Below are positions 1 through 5,665 of a stretch of DNA of 8,149 nt, piece by piece. The notes under the pieces are model-generated. The model did not search any database and had not been told where the DNA came from. It saw only the letters and a program-made list of their open reading frames with translations. The position numbers were made by a program, and so were the translations under genes. The DNA is from Bryobacterales bacterium (lineage in GTDB: Bacteria; Acidobacteriota; Terriglobia; Bryobacterales; Bryobacteraceae). Position 1 is the first letter of the stretch; every line of letters starts with the position of its first letter. The stretch is from NCBI GenBank assembly GCA_003132865.1, contig PKYZ01000251.1, positions 1 through 8,149 of the forward strand, read 5' to 3'.

Positions 1-618
1 GGCGAAAACGATCTGGCGCAAAACCCATTCGACTTGCGGGCCGAGCACGGGCCGTCGCTGTTCGATGCCAGAAGCCGGTTCGTGTTCAGCGGAACCTGGG
101 CGCTGCCTAGATGGAGGGATGCACCGAAGGCCGCAGCCTTGATTACCAACGGTTGGCAGCTCAATACCATCACCAGCATTTCCAGCGGTACGCCGTTTAC
201 CGTCTACGACAGCGCCGATGTTTCCCTGCAGGGCAGCGCGCCCGAAATCTCCGGCTTCTATTCCAGCCGGCCGGATCTGATTTCCGATCCAAATTCGGGG
301 CAGCCGCACACGCCGAACCAATGGGTGAGCCGTGCGCCCTTTCTACAACTGAATCCGCAAACACAGGCTGGCCAGTTCGGCAATGAGGGCCGCAATGTAG
401 TGCGCGGTCCGGGCATCGAGAGTGTGGATCTGTCGCTGTTCAAGGACTTCCGCGTCAGTGAGTCGAAGCGCGTGCAGTTCCGCGCGGAGTGTTTCAATAC
501 CCTGAACCATCCGAATTTCGGCCTGCCGGAGAACGACCTGCAATCGCCGGCATTCGGCCAGATTCTGCAAGCGGGTCCGCCGCGCCTGCTCCAATTGGCG
601 CTGAAGTTCATCTATTAA
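1..618 (+). CDS. TonB-dependent receptor, Oar-like, C-terminal end (5' partial)
   Basis: The frame is open from base 1 and ends with TAA at 616-618, so only about the last 205 residues are present. There is no start inside the window, and the TTG at 34 is an internal Leu codon. Visible landmarks are RAEHGPSLFDARSRFVFSG near the beginning, NGWQLNTITSISSGTPF, the EGRNVVRGPG stretch, DLSLFKDF, and FRAECFNTLNHPNFG close to the end. This order is typical of the beta-barrel end of the large carboxypeptidase-regulatory-domain/Oar-type TonB receptors that are expanded in Acidobacteriota. The chain ends ...ALKFIY, with a terminal aromatic residue, as expected of outer-membrane beta-barrel proteins recognised by BAM. 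The likely role is outer-membrane uptake of a large ligand, perhaps glycan-derived. The substrate cannot be read from this fragment. The next gene begins 26 bp downstream on the same strand. Confidence 0.9.
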   Translation, partial: GENDLAQNPFDLRAEHGPSLFDARSRFVFSGTWALPRWRDAPKAAALITNGWQLNTITSISSGTPFTVYDSADVSLQGSAPEISGFYSSRPDLISDPNSGQPHTPNQWVSRAPFLQLNPQTQAGQFGNEGRNVVRGPGIESVDLSLFKDFRVSESKRVQFRAECFNTLNHPNFGLPENDLQSPAFGQILQAGPPRLLQLALKFIY

Positions 619-644
619 CGGGCTAAACTGAGAAGAGCGCGAAT

Positions 645-1880
645 ATGACCAGCGAACCGCAACGTACCCGGCGGATATCTATCGTCGTCTTGTTGGCATG
701 TTTGGCCCTGTCGCTGATCTGCGTCGTGTATCCCATCTATGTGATCCGGCCGTTCCGAGCACAGGGCGCGCGCGAATTGGCGATCGCTCTGGTAGTGATG
801 CGCTTTCGATCCGCAGCCACCCTGATCTCCGGCGTTGCCGCACTCGTCGCACTGGCCCTCTATTGGCGCGCGCAACCTCGCAGATGGCGGCGGGCATTCG
901 CCACGGCCGGCGCCGCCTTTGTGTGTGCCCTGGCGGCCCTGGCGCGCGTGAACGTCTACGAGCTGATGTTCCATCCCGACGATCGTCCGTCGTTCGCGGC
1001 CGCATCCCGGATGAAGCTCGATAAAGATGAGAAGGTGATCGCGGTAAAGATCGGCGGCGCTGTCCGCGCCTACCCCATCCGCAACATATCCTATCATCAC
1101 GTAATCAACGATGTGCTGGGCAAGGTTGCCATCGTAGCCACCTATTGAACGCTCTGTCACACCGGTCTGGTGTGGAGCAGAGATGTACCGGGTCTGCGGC
1201 TGACGTTTCATCTGGCCGGCATCAATAACCAGAACTTTCTGATGCGCGACGACCAGACTGGCACTTATTGGCAGCAGATCAGCGGCAAGGCCGTATCGGG
1301 CCCCCTGAGCGGGAGTCAGTTGACGTTAGTTCACTCAGACGAGCTGAACTTCGGCACCTGGCAATCCGAGGAACCGCAGGGGACGGTGCTGCAGGATGCC
1401 GTACAGTACCGCTTCGGATACGCGCGCAAGGATTGGGATGTCCGCATGCAGCGCGCGCCTACGGTAATCGATTTCCGCGAGCACGGACTGAAGGCCCGCG
1501 ACTTGATGCTGGGCATTCAGGCCTTCGGCGCCAGCCGCGCGTTTCTGTACGACCGGGTGATCCGGGAAAAGCTGGTCGAAGACCACGTGGGCGCCGAGCC
1601 GGTGCTGCTGGTCGTGGGAGGGGACGGCCAATCCGTGCGGGCCTTCCGCGATCGCATTCCAGGTATCCAGGGGGTGCCCGATTTCTACCGGATGCCCGGA
1701 AACCAGCCGGGCGCGCTGCTTATGGATGCGGCGACGGGCAGTGAGTGGAACTTTCAAGGCTGTGCCATCTCCGGGAAAGGTAAAGGCCTCTGTCTCGAAC
1801 CGGTCGAAGTTATCAAGGACTACTGGTTCGATTGGCGGAACTATAACCCATCGACGACGATTTACGGCAAGAAAGAGTAA
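645..1880 (+). CDS. DUF3179-family membrane protein, candidate selenoprotein (in-frame TGA = Sec168)
   Basis: Read through one TGA (1146-1148), the frame gives 411 residues ending in TAA. The ATG at 645 has a purine-rich AGAAGAG upstream. The N-terminus has three hydrophobic segments (about residues 11-34, 57-74, 84-101), so it is membrane-anchored. The DUF3179 domain follows. IAVKIGGAVRAYPI (about 132-145) and HHVINDVLG (151-159) lead into ATY-[TGA]-TLCHTG. FLMRDDQTGTYWQQISGKAV (about 198-217) then continues the domain in the same frame on the far side of the TGA. The C-terminus carries a Cys pair (FQGC...GLC) and DYWFDWRNYNPSTTIY. In the family, as I know it, the position of the TGA is a Cys in a Y/F-C-x-L-C motif. 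Here the TGA replaces that first Cys, giving U-T-L-C, and both halves are intact at family length. A hairpin begins three bases after the TGA. I infer selenocysteine. The alternative is a recent nonsense mutation or sequencing error at a TGC/TGT codon. The biochemical function of DUF3179 is unknown; the C-x-x-C motif suggests redox or metal binding. An ordinary gene caller would report two ORFs (645-1148 and 1170-1880). Confidence 0.8.
1152..1182 (+). promoter_or_regulatory. candidate bacterial SECIS element
   Basis: A hairpin lies in the coding region just 3' of the in-frame TGA. The lower stem CTCTG (1152-1156) pairs with CAGAG (1178-1182). U1157 sits opposite G1175-A1176-G1177 as an internal bulge. 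The upper stem CACACC (1158-1163) pairs with GGTGTG (1169-1174), and the apical loop is GGTCT (1164-1168). All 11 pairs are Watson-Crick. The loop GU lies at nucleotides 20-21 counting the U of UGA as 1. In E. coli fdhF, as I recall it, the SECIS has a bulged U17 and an apical GGUC with the critical GU at 23-24. The bulged U, the GGUC loop sequence and the distance therefore all resemble a SelB-binding element. The 3' arm uses AGC-AGA-GAT, and AGA is an unusual Arg codon in GC-rich DNA, which fits selection for the stem. The element is inferred from sequence and has not been tested. Confidence 0.7.
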
Positions 1881-2015
1881 GATACGGTGCCCGAGCCGCG
1901 CTTCGCGTGGCGGTGCTGGGTGCTAGGCGGGGTGTTGGGTTCCGGCTTGCCAAGTCTGGTGGATGGTTGTTGTGCGGCCCGCGCCTCCTCGAAGATTTCC
2001 TCTTCCTTGAGGAAT
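1881..2015. other. intergenic stretch after the DUF3179 gene
   Basis: No intact gene is visible between the DUF3179 stop and the remnant on the minus strand. Several frames stay open through it on both strands because of high GC, but no convincing domain starts and ends here. I see no clear rho-independent terminator after the DUF3179 stop. Confidence 0.5.
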
Positions 2016-2035
2016 TCACCAACGCGGGATCGTAT
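1967..2035 (-). pseudogene. possible N-terminal scrap of a HigA/XRE-type antitoxin gene
   Basis: In the third minus-strand frame, downstream of the broken small gene, a short stretch reads VGEFLKEEEIFEEARAAQ. It then turns into low-complexity, Pro/Thr-rich sequence and runs out in the 3' end of the DUF3179 gene. The FLKEE-x-I-x-EEA pattern resembles the beginning of small XRE/HigA-like antitoxins (COG5606 type), which usually continue with a helix-turn-helix. That part is absent here. There is no start codon in this frame after the TGA at 2038-2036. It may be a decayed fragment, or a chance continuation of the neighbouring remnant by a second frameshift. Confidence 0.2.
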
Positions 2036-2414
2036 TCACCCTTTGAAGCGGCCACCTCGATGCTGGCTCTTTCCAACGGGGTGTCCAAGTACGCATGGCC
2101 AGGACCGTCGCCGGCGGCGAGTCCTCTAAGTTGTCCGGGAAACGCCACACTTCAGAGTTCGAGAGTGTCCGGTAGAACTCACTACCAAAGCGCTTTAGAC
2201 CGGCATGACTCTCAGAATAGCCCAGATGCAAATCAATGTTCGCTAATGTGACTCTGGGAAACATAAGAGAAAATCTACCAGCCCATCGCGACTCAATGAT
2301 GTTCGCCAACCACAGAAACCCTCCCTCATCACCGAGGATGAGCAGGGCTGGTTCACTCTCTTCGATGAAGTCACTAACAAACCCGATGTAAAGCGGCTGA
2401 TCGCCAGCGGCCAT
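2016..2414 (-). pseudogene. small unrecognised gene, apparently frameshifted
   Basis: From the ATG at 2414 the minus strand reads a protein-like sequence: GDQPLYIGFVSDFIEESE, then LILGDEGGFLWLANIIES, then LANIDLHLGYSESHAGL and SNSEVWRFP. After this the frame turns into Arg/Pro/Trp-rich sequence and stops with TGA at 2016-2018. A natural-looking continuation, QLRGLAAGDGPGHAYLD then IEVAASKGEYDPALV, lies in the -1 frame. The two pieces join at TTTCCCG (minus strand, 2142 to 2136), which in the upstream frame is phased T-TTC-CCG. Rejoined, the product would be about 133 residues, ending near the V codon at 2017-2019. I do not recognise the family; the GPGHxYLD...SKGEYDP end recalls small hypothetical proteins. 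The Shine-Dalgarno sequence is weak. A one-base deletion in a decaying gene is the simplest reading; programmed -1 frameshifting is less likely. Confidence 0.5.
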
Positions 2415-2477
2415 GCAGTTTTTCGTCGCGAAGGCTCTGCCCCGCGCGGGCGCCTTTAATAGTACATCGGCACGAGC

Positions 2478-2523
2478 GGTCCAGGGGGGACCGCGCAGAC
2501 CAGTGCGCAGACCAGGGGTCTGC
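2478..2523. repeat. direct and inverted repeat cluster upstream of the MoxR gene
   Basis: GCGCAGACCAG occurs twice in tandem (2493-2503 and 2505-2515). The second copy overlaps the perfect inverted repeat GCAGACC (2507-2513) / GGTCTGC (2517-2523) with a 3-nt spacer. Just upstream is a second short inverted repeat, GGTCC (2478-2482) / GGACC (2488-2492). It could be a hairpin-forming repetitive element, a terminator without a U tract, or an operator for the gene starting at 2578. The sequence alone does not decide between these. Confidence 0.55.
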
Positions 2524-2563
2524 CCAGGCCGCCTGCCCCACCACTGCTCAGACCGGGCTGCGT

Positions 2564-2569
2564 TACAAT
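2564..2569 (+). promoter_or_regulatory. possible -10 element (TACAAT) of the MoxR gene
   Basis: TACAAT lies 8 bp before the ATG at 2578. A start site 6-7 bp after this box would fall at or just before that ATG. The transcript would then be nearly leaderless from 2578, or would have a short leader for the ATG at 2596. No good -35 box is visible at the usual distance (about 2541-2547), so the call is tentative. Confidence 0.35.
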
Positions 2570-2577
2570 AGCGTTGA

Positions 2578-3561
2578 ATGCCGCAGCGGGAAACCATGCT
2601 CGTCCCGCCGGTTCCTTTTGCGCCGCAGTTGCTCTCCAGGTTGGGCGATCTGGACAGGGCCGTGCAATCGGCAATCCGGGGGAAGCCCGAAGTCGTACGG
2701 CTCTCCCTGGTCTGTCTGCTGGCGCGCGGCCATCTGCTGATCGAGGATGTGCCGGGCGTGGGGAAAACCACGCTGGCCCAGTCGCTGGCGCGCGCGGTGG
2801 CCTGCGGCTTCCACCGCCTGCAGTTCACCAGCGACATGCTGCCCAGCGACGTGCTGGGCGTCACCATCTACAACGCGCATTCCGAGGCGTTCGAATTCAA
2901 GCCGGGCCCGGTCTTCACCAATTTCCTGCTGGCCGACGAGATCAATCGCACCACGCCCAAAACGCAATCGGCGCTGCTGGAAGCCATGAACGAGAGCCAG
3001 GTGACCATCGACGGCCGTCCGCACCTGCTGCCGCGCCCCTTCATGGTGATCGCCACGCAAAACCCAGTGGAGCACCACGGCACCTACCCGCTGCCCGAGT
3101 CGCAGATGGATCGCTTCCTGATGCGCCTGCGCATCGGCTACCCGGACTCGGCGAGCGAGCGCGAGATCCTGCGCAATTTTGAGATGGCCCCCGCCGACAG
3201 CGTACGTCCGGTGCTTTCGGGCGACGACATCATACGGTTGCAGGCCTCGGTGCAGCGCGTGGCGGTGGAGGAGTCGCTGGTCGATTATATGCTGGCCATC
3301 GTGGAAAAGACGCGGGCGCACGAATCGCTCACCCTGGGGGTAAGCCCGCGCGGCTCGCAAGCGCTGTTCCGCGCGGTGCAGGCGCTGGCGCTGCTGGAGG
3401 GGCGCGAGTACGCCATTCCGGACGACGTGAAACGCCTAGCGGCCCCGGTGTTCGGGCACCGTGTGATGGTCAATACGCGCACGGCGCTGGCGCAGAGGCG
3501 CTCCGACCTGGGCGACCGCATCATCGAAGAGATACTCGGCGTGACCGACGTGCCTCTCTAG
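2578..3561 (+). CDS. MoxR-type AAA+ ATPase
   Basis: This 327-residue protein has the full MoxR (AAA_3) ATPase core. Walker A is GVGKTT (60-65, within IEDVPGVGKTT). Walker B is LLADEIN (117-123). Sensor 1 is VIATQNP (157-163), followed by YPLPESQMDRF (170-180), whose Arg179 is in the expected arginine-finger region. The C-terminal lid carries SPRGSQALFRAVQALALLEG and YAIPDDVKRLAAPVFGHR. MoxR proteins act as cytosolic chaperone-like ATPases. They usually work with a DUF58/vWA-domain partner to insert metals or cofactors or to mature envelope proteins. No such partner follows here; the next gene, 18 bp on, is a YchF-like GTPase, so the client is not evident. Two in-frame ATGs are possible. The ATG at 2578 has no Shine-Dalgarno sequence and sits just after a TACAAT box; the ATG at 2596 has a weak GCGGGA upstream. 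Family identity is secure and the exact start is not. Confidence 0.93.
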   Translation: MPQRETMLVPPVPFAPQLLSRLGDLDRAVQSAIRGKPEVVRLSLVCLLARGHLLIEDVPGVGKTTLAQSLARAVACGFHRLQFTSDMLPSDVLGVTIYNAHSEAFEFKPGPVFTNFLLADEINRTTPKTQSALLEAMNESQVTIDGRPHLLPRPFMVIATQNPVEHHGTYPLPESQMDRFLMRLRIGYPDSASEREILRNFEMAPADSVRPVLSGDDIIRLQASVQRVAVEESLVDYMLAIVEKTRAHESLTLGVSPRGSQALFRAVQALALLEGREYAIPDDVKRLAAPVFGHRVMVNTRTALAQRRSDLGDRIIEEILGVTDVPL

Positions 3562-3579
3562 CCGGTCCTGCTTTCCATT

Positions 3580-4653
3580 ATGAAAACTGCCATCATCGGC
3601 CTACCCATGGTAGGCAAGACTTCCCTGTTCACCATCCTCACCGGCGCCCACCAGGAGACGCGCATCGGCTCGACCGCTGTGCACTTGGGCGTGGCCAAGG
3701 TGCCCGACGCGCGCCTGGAGGAACTCGCCAAGCTGTTCGAACCCAAGAAAGTCACGCACGCCGCGGTGGAATACGTGGATATGCCCGCGATCTCGAAGGA
3801 GAGCCTGCGCGACGCGGGCTACGTCGCCAGCCTGCGCGTGGTGGACGCCTTCGCGCAGGTGCTGCGCCTGTTCGAGGACGATACCATTCCGCACGAGAAA
3901 GGCAGCCTGGATCCGCTGCGCGATCTGGAAGATGTGGAGACGGAACTCATCCTGAGCGATCTGGTGGTGATCGAAAAACGGCTGGAGCGGCTGGACAAGG
4001 ATCGCAAGAAGATCAAGAATCCGGAGCTGGACCGCGAGTTCGAGTTGTTGCAGAAGTGCAAGGCGGCGGTGGATTGCAACAAGCCGTTGCGCGAGCTGGA
4101 TCTCGACCCGGAGGACGAGAAGCGCATTCGCGGGTTCCAGTTCCTGTCGCAAAAACCGATGCTCTACGTGCTGAATCTGGGCGAGGCGGACGCTGGGAAG
4201 CTGCACGATAAGGAGCGGGAATACCGCCAGGGTCCGCTGGCCGGGCGCAAGCACACCGCGGTCGCGGCGATTTGCGGCAAGGTGGAAGCCGAGTTAGCCG
4301 AGCTGCCCGCCGAAGAGCAGAAGGACTATATGGCGAGTTACGGTCTGAGTGAGTCCGGCCTGGAGCGGCTGATTTCGGCGACTTACTCGCTGCTGGGGCT
4401 GATGTCGTTCCTGACTGCCGGCGAAGACGAAGTGCGCGCGTGGACGATTCCGTTCCACAGTACGGCGGTTAAGGCGGCCGGCGCGATTCATTCGGACTTC
4501 GAGAAGAAGTTCATCCGGGCTGAAGTAGTGAACTGGAAATCGCTGGTGGACTTAGGCGGGTACGCGGGGCTGCGCGAAAAAGGTATGCTGCGGCTGGAAG
4601 GCAAGGAGTATATTGTCAAGGATGGCGACGTGCTGGTAATCCGGCACGGGTAG
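3580..4653 (+). CDS. YchF-like P-loop GTPase with C-terminal DUF933/TGS domain
   Basis: The protein has 357 residues, close to the usual length of about 363 for YchF (Obg superfamily, ribosome- and nucleic-acid-associated, ATP-preferring). The P-loop is GLPMVGKTS (7-15). The base-specificity motif is NLGE, matching YchF's N-x-x-E instead of NKxD. A long charged coiled-coil region occupies roughly residues 120-180 (LVVIEKRLERLDKDRKKIKN...). The C-terminus is the DUF933/TGS domain: TAGEDEVRAWTI, then IHSDFEKKFIRAEVV and EGKEYIVKDGDVLVIRHG. Two things differ from canonical YchF. The usual Asn before VGK is Met. The switch-II region lacks the DxxG and Gly-rich GLVxGASxGEGLG loop, reading VDMPAISKESLRDAG (66-80). 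It may be a divergent paralogue rather than the housekeeping YchF. It lies 18 bp after the MoxR stop with no clear Shine-Dalgarno sequence, so it is probably co-transcribed. Confidence 0.88.
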   Translation: MKTAIIGLPMVGKTSLFTILTGAHQETRIGSTAVHLGVAKVPDARLEELAKLFEPKKVTHAAVEYVDMPAISKESLRDAGYVASLRVVDAFAQVLRLFEDDTIPHEKGSLDPLRDLEDVETELILSDLVVIEKRLERLDKDRKKIKNPELDREFELLQKCKAAVDCNKPLRELDLDPEDEKRIRGFQFLSQKPMLYVLNLGEADAGKLHDKEREYRQGPLAGRKHTAVAAICGKVEAELAELPAEEQKDYMASYGLSESGLERLISATYSLLGLMSFLTAGEDEVRAWTIPFHSTAVKAAGAIHSDFEKKFIRAEVVNWKSLVDLGGYAGLREKGMLRLEGKEYIVKDGDVLVIRHG

Positions 4654-4729
4654 GTAGCTCCGAAACCGTGCGGTGCCTCGCTGAACTGGCGATGGGCCAT
4701 TCCGGCGCCAACTTCGCCCCCAAACCGAG

Positions 4730-4972
4730 TCAGCGAGATCGCCAGGGCAAGGAATAACGTTCCATCCTTGTGGCTTCGTCAGATCGCCGGTTTGCGGCCA
4801 TGCTGTCTTTTAATACTGTTCTTGCCCGGCGCTGAGCCTCCTCGAACGACGGGGCGACGCCGCGATCGCCGTGATCGGTGGACCAGCGGAATTCGCCGTG
4901 GAGGTCCTTATCGGAAACCGTATACTGTGCCTGAATCCCGGCAACGTCGATGAACGTGAACGACTGGCTCAT
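4730..4972 (-). CDS. small hypothetical protein (80 aa)
   Basis: The reading frame starts at ATG 4972 with a good Shine-Dalgarno sequence (AGTAGGA) about 6 bp upstream and ends with TGA at 4730-4732. The first two thirds look like a folded protein: FTFIDVAGIQAQYTVSDKD, then HGEFRWSTDHGD, then a short helix SFEEAQRRARTVLKD. The tail is basic (NRRSDEATRMERYSLPWRSR). No signal peptide or membrane segment is visible, so it is probably cytosolic. I do not recognise the family. It begins 12 bp after the stop of the 150-residue gene upstream on the same strand, with its ribosome binding site beside that stop, so the two are probably one transcription unit. It converges with the YchF-like gene. Confidence 0.6.
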   Translation of the reverse strand: MSQSFTFIDVAGIQAQYTVSDKDLHGEFRWSTDHGDRGVAPSFEEAQRRARTVLKDSMAANRRSDEATRMERYSLPWRSR

Positions 4973-4984
4973 TGAATCCTACTT

Positions 4985-5437
4985 CTACCTTGACACCAGG
5001 ATCTGTAGGCCTTCAACCGGGAGACGGTGCTTTCCATTGGGCTTTGCGTGCTGCCGTACCACTGCGGCGCCTTTACTTTCTGTCGTTGCTGTTGTACGCC
5101 TGCCTGAAGGAATCGAGGGGCTGGGGCCATTCATCTCGGCAAGAGCCGCCTTGCCGCTCTCAAGTGCCCGGGTTTGATCTTTATGCCGAATTGCAATCAC
5201 CATCGTCCTGACGTGCGGTATGGCCCTGTTCAGCTTCTCGGCAAGATCGCTTTGCGCCAGCGAGTTGGCATTTAGCCTGTCGGGTTTATACGGCTTATAC
5301 AGCGACCCCGACATCTGGTGCATTTCGTAAAGACATGAATTCCCAGATTCGGTTTGGTCGTCCCACCCGGTGTCGTCGCCGGTTTCAAGTGACCGTAAAA
5401 TAGTCTGCAATAGGCTCTTCGTGCTGTCGTACAACAT
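4985..5437 (-). CDS. hypothetical protein (150 aa)
   Basis: This is an unrecognised, probably cytosolic protein with no membrane segment. It starts at ATG 5437 (MLYDSTKSLLQTILRSLETG) and ends with TAG at 4985-4987. The N-terminal half is acidic and polar. A likely helical core is NSLAQSDLAEKLNRAIPHV, then IAIRHKDQTRALESGKAALAEM. The C-terminal third (about 110-150) is basic, Ser/Thr/Gly-rich and probably disordered. The frame stays open upstream of the ATG to a TAG near 5565, with protein-like content just before the start (PDRRKERIL), but contains no ATG, GTG or TTG there. A non-standard start or a lost start further up is therefore possible. The Shine-Dalgarno sequence is weak. It is followed 12 bp later by the 80-residue gene. 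Confidence 0.55.
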   Translation of the reverse strand: MLYDSTKSLLQTILRSLETGDDTGWDDQTESGNSCLYEMHQMSGSLYKPYKPDRLNANSLAQSDLAEKLNRAIPHVRTMVIAIRHKDQTRALESGKAALAEMNGPSPSIPSGRRTTATTESKGAAVVRQHAKPNGKHRLPVEGLQILVSR

Positions 5438-5540
5438 AAGGATGCGCTCTTTTCTTCTGTCGGGCTCGTGCGGGACTGGGCCTTTGCCGGGATCGGGCGG
5501 CGCTCGGATCTCAGGGCTGGAAGGGGTTGATCCTGTAAAT

Positions 5541-5549
5541 AGTATAACA
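5541..5549 (-). promoter_or_regulatory. possible extended -10 promoter for the small minus-strand genes
   Basis: On the minus strand this reads TGTTATACT, that is TG-n followed by a TATAAT-like hexamer, which is an extended -10. Transcription would start near 5534, giving a leader of roughly 95 nt before the ATG at 5437. No strong -35 is visible. It is paired with an opposite-facing extended -10 only 12 bp away. Confidence 0.4.
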
Positions 5550-5561
5550 CGCTCGTATCTG

Positions 5562-5570
5562 TGCTATAAT
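5562..5570 (+). promoter_or_regulatory. extended -10 promoter of the RRM gene
   Basis: TGCTATAAT is a perfect extended -10 (TGn-TATAAT). A start site near 5577 would give an AT-richer leader of about 88 nt before the TTG start at 5666. No consensus -35 lies 17 bp upstream, which is acceptable for an extended -10 promoter. The long leader is reminiscent of temperature-controlled genes for small RNA-binding proteins, but no specific structure was established. Confidence 0.55.
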
Positions 5571-5665
5571 AACTTTCGGTTTGATGCTCCTGCCAATTCA
5601 AGGGTGACCGCTACGTTCGTCCACCTTCCAAATTAGCCGCCTTCAAATCAGCAAAGGAAAAATAA

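Noticed and set aside
1170..1880. Separate gene starting at GTG 1170 in the second half of the DUF3179 protein
   Set aside because: The GTG lies inside the candidate SECIS hairpin with no ribosome binding site, and the protein would lack the first part of the domain. Continuation through the TGA explains the sequence better.
2415..2867. Upstream extension of the 2016-2414 minus-strand frame
   Set aside because: The frame is open further up, but that part is antisense to the MoxR N-terminus and to the repeat cluster and has no protein-like pattern. Protein-like sequence begins at the ATG at 2414.
2563..3360. Minus-strand open frame opposite the MoxR gene
   Set aside because: It has no recognisable motif and an Arg/His/Gln-rich composition; it is the shadow of the MoxR ATPase.
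3601..4254. Minus-strand open frame opposite the YchF-like gene
   Set aside because: The composition is Leu/Gln-rich without motifs and lies fully inside a well-supported gene on the other strand.
4677..4745. CTCGCTGA and CTGGCGAT near 4677-4693 recurring in reverse complement at 4730-4745
   Set aside because: The two blocks are in the wrong order to form one continuous hairpin, and the second pair lies partly in the coding end of the small gene. It is probably coincidental.
5272..5601. Minus-strand 109-codon frame overlapping the 150-residue gene
   Set aside because: Most of it is out of frame with the better-looking 4985-5437 gene, and it has an irregular Arg/Thr/Cys-rich composition.
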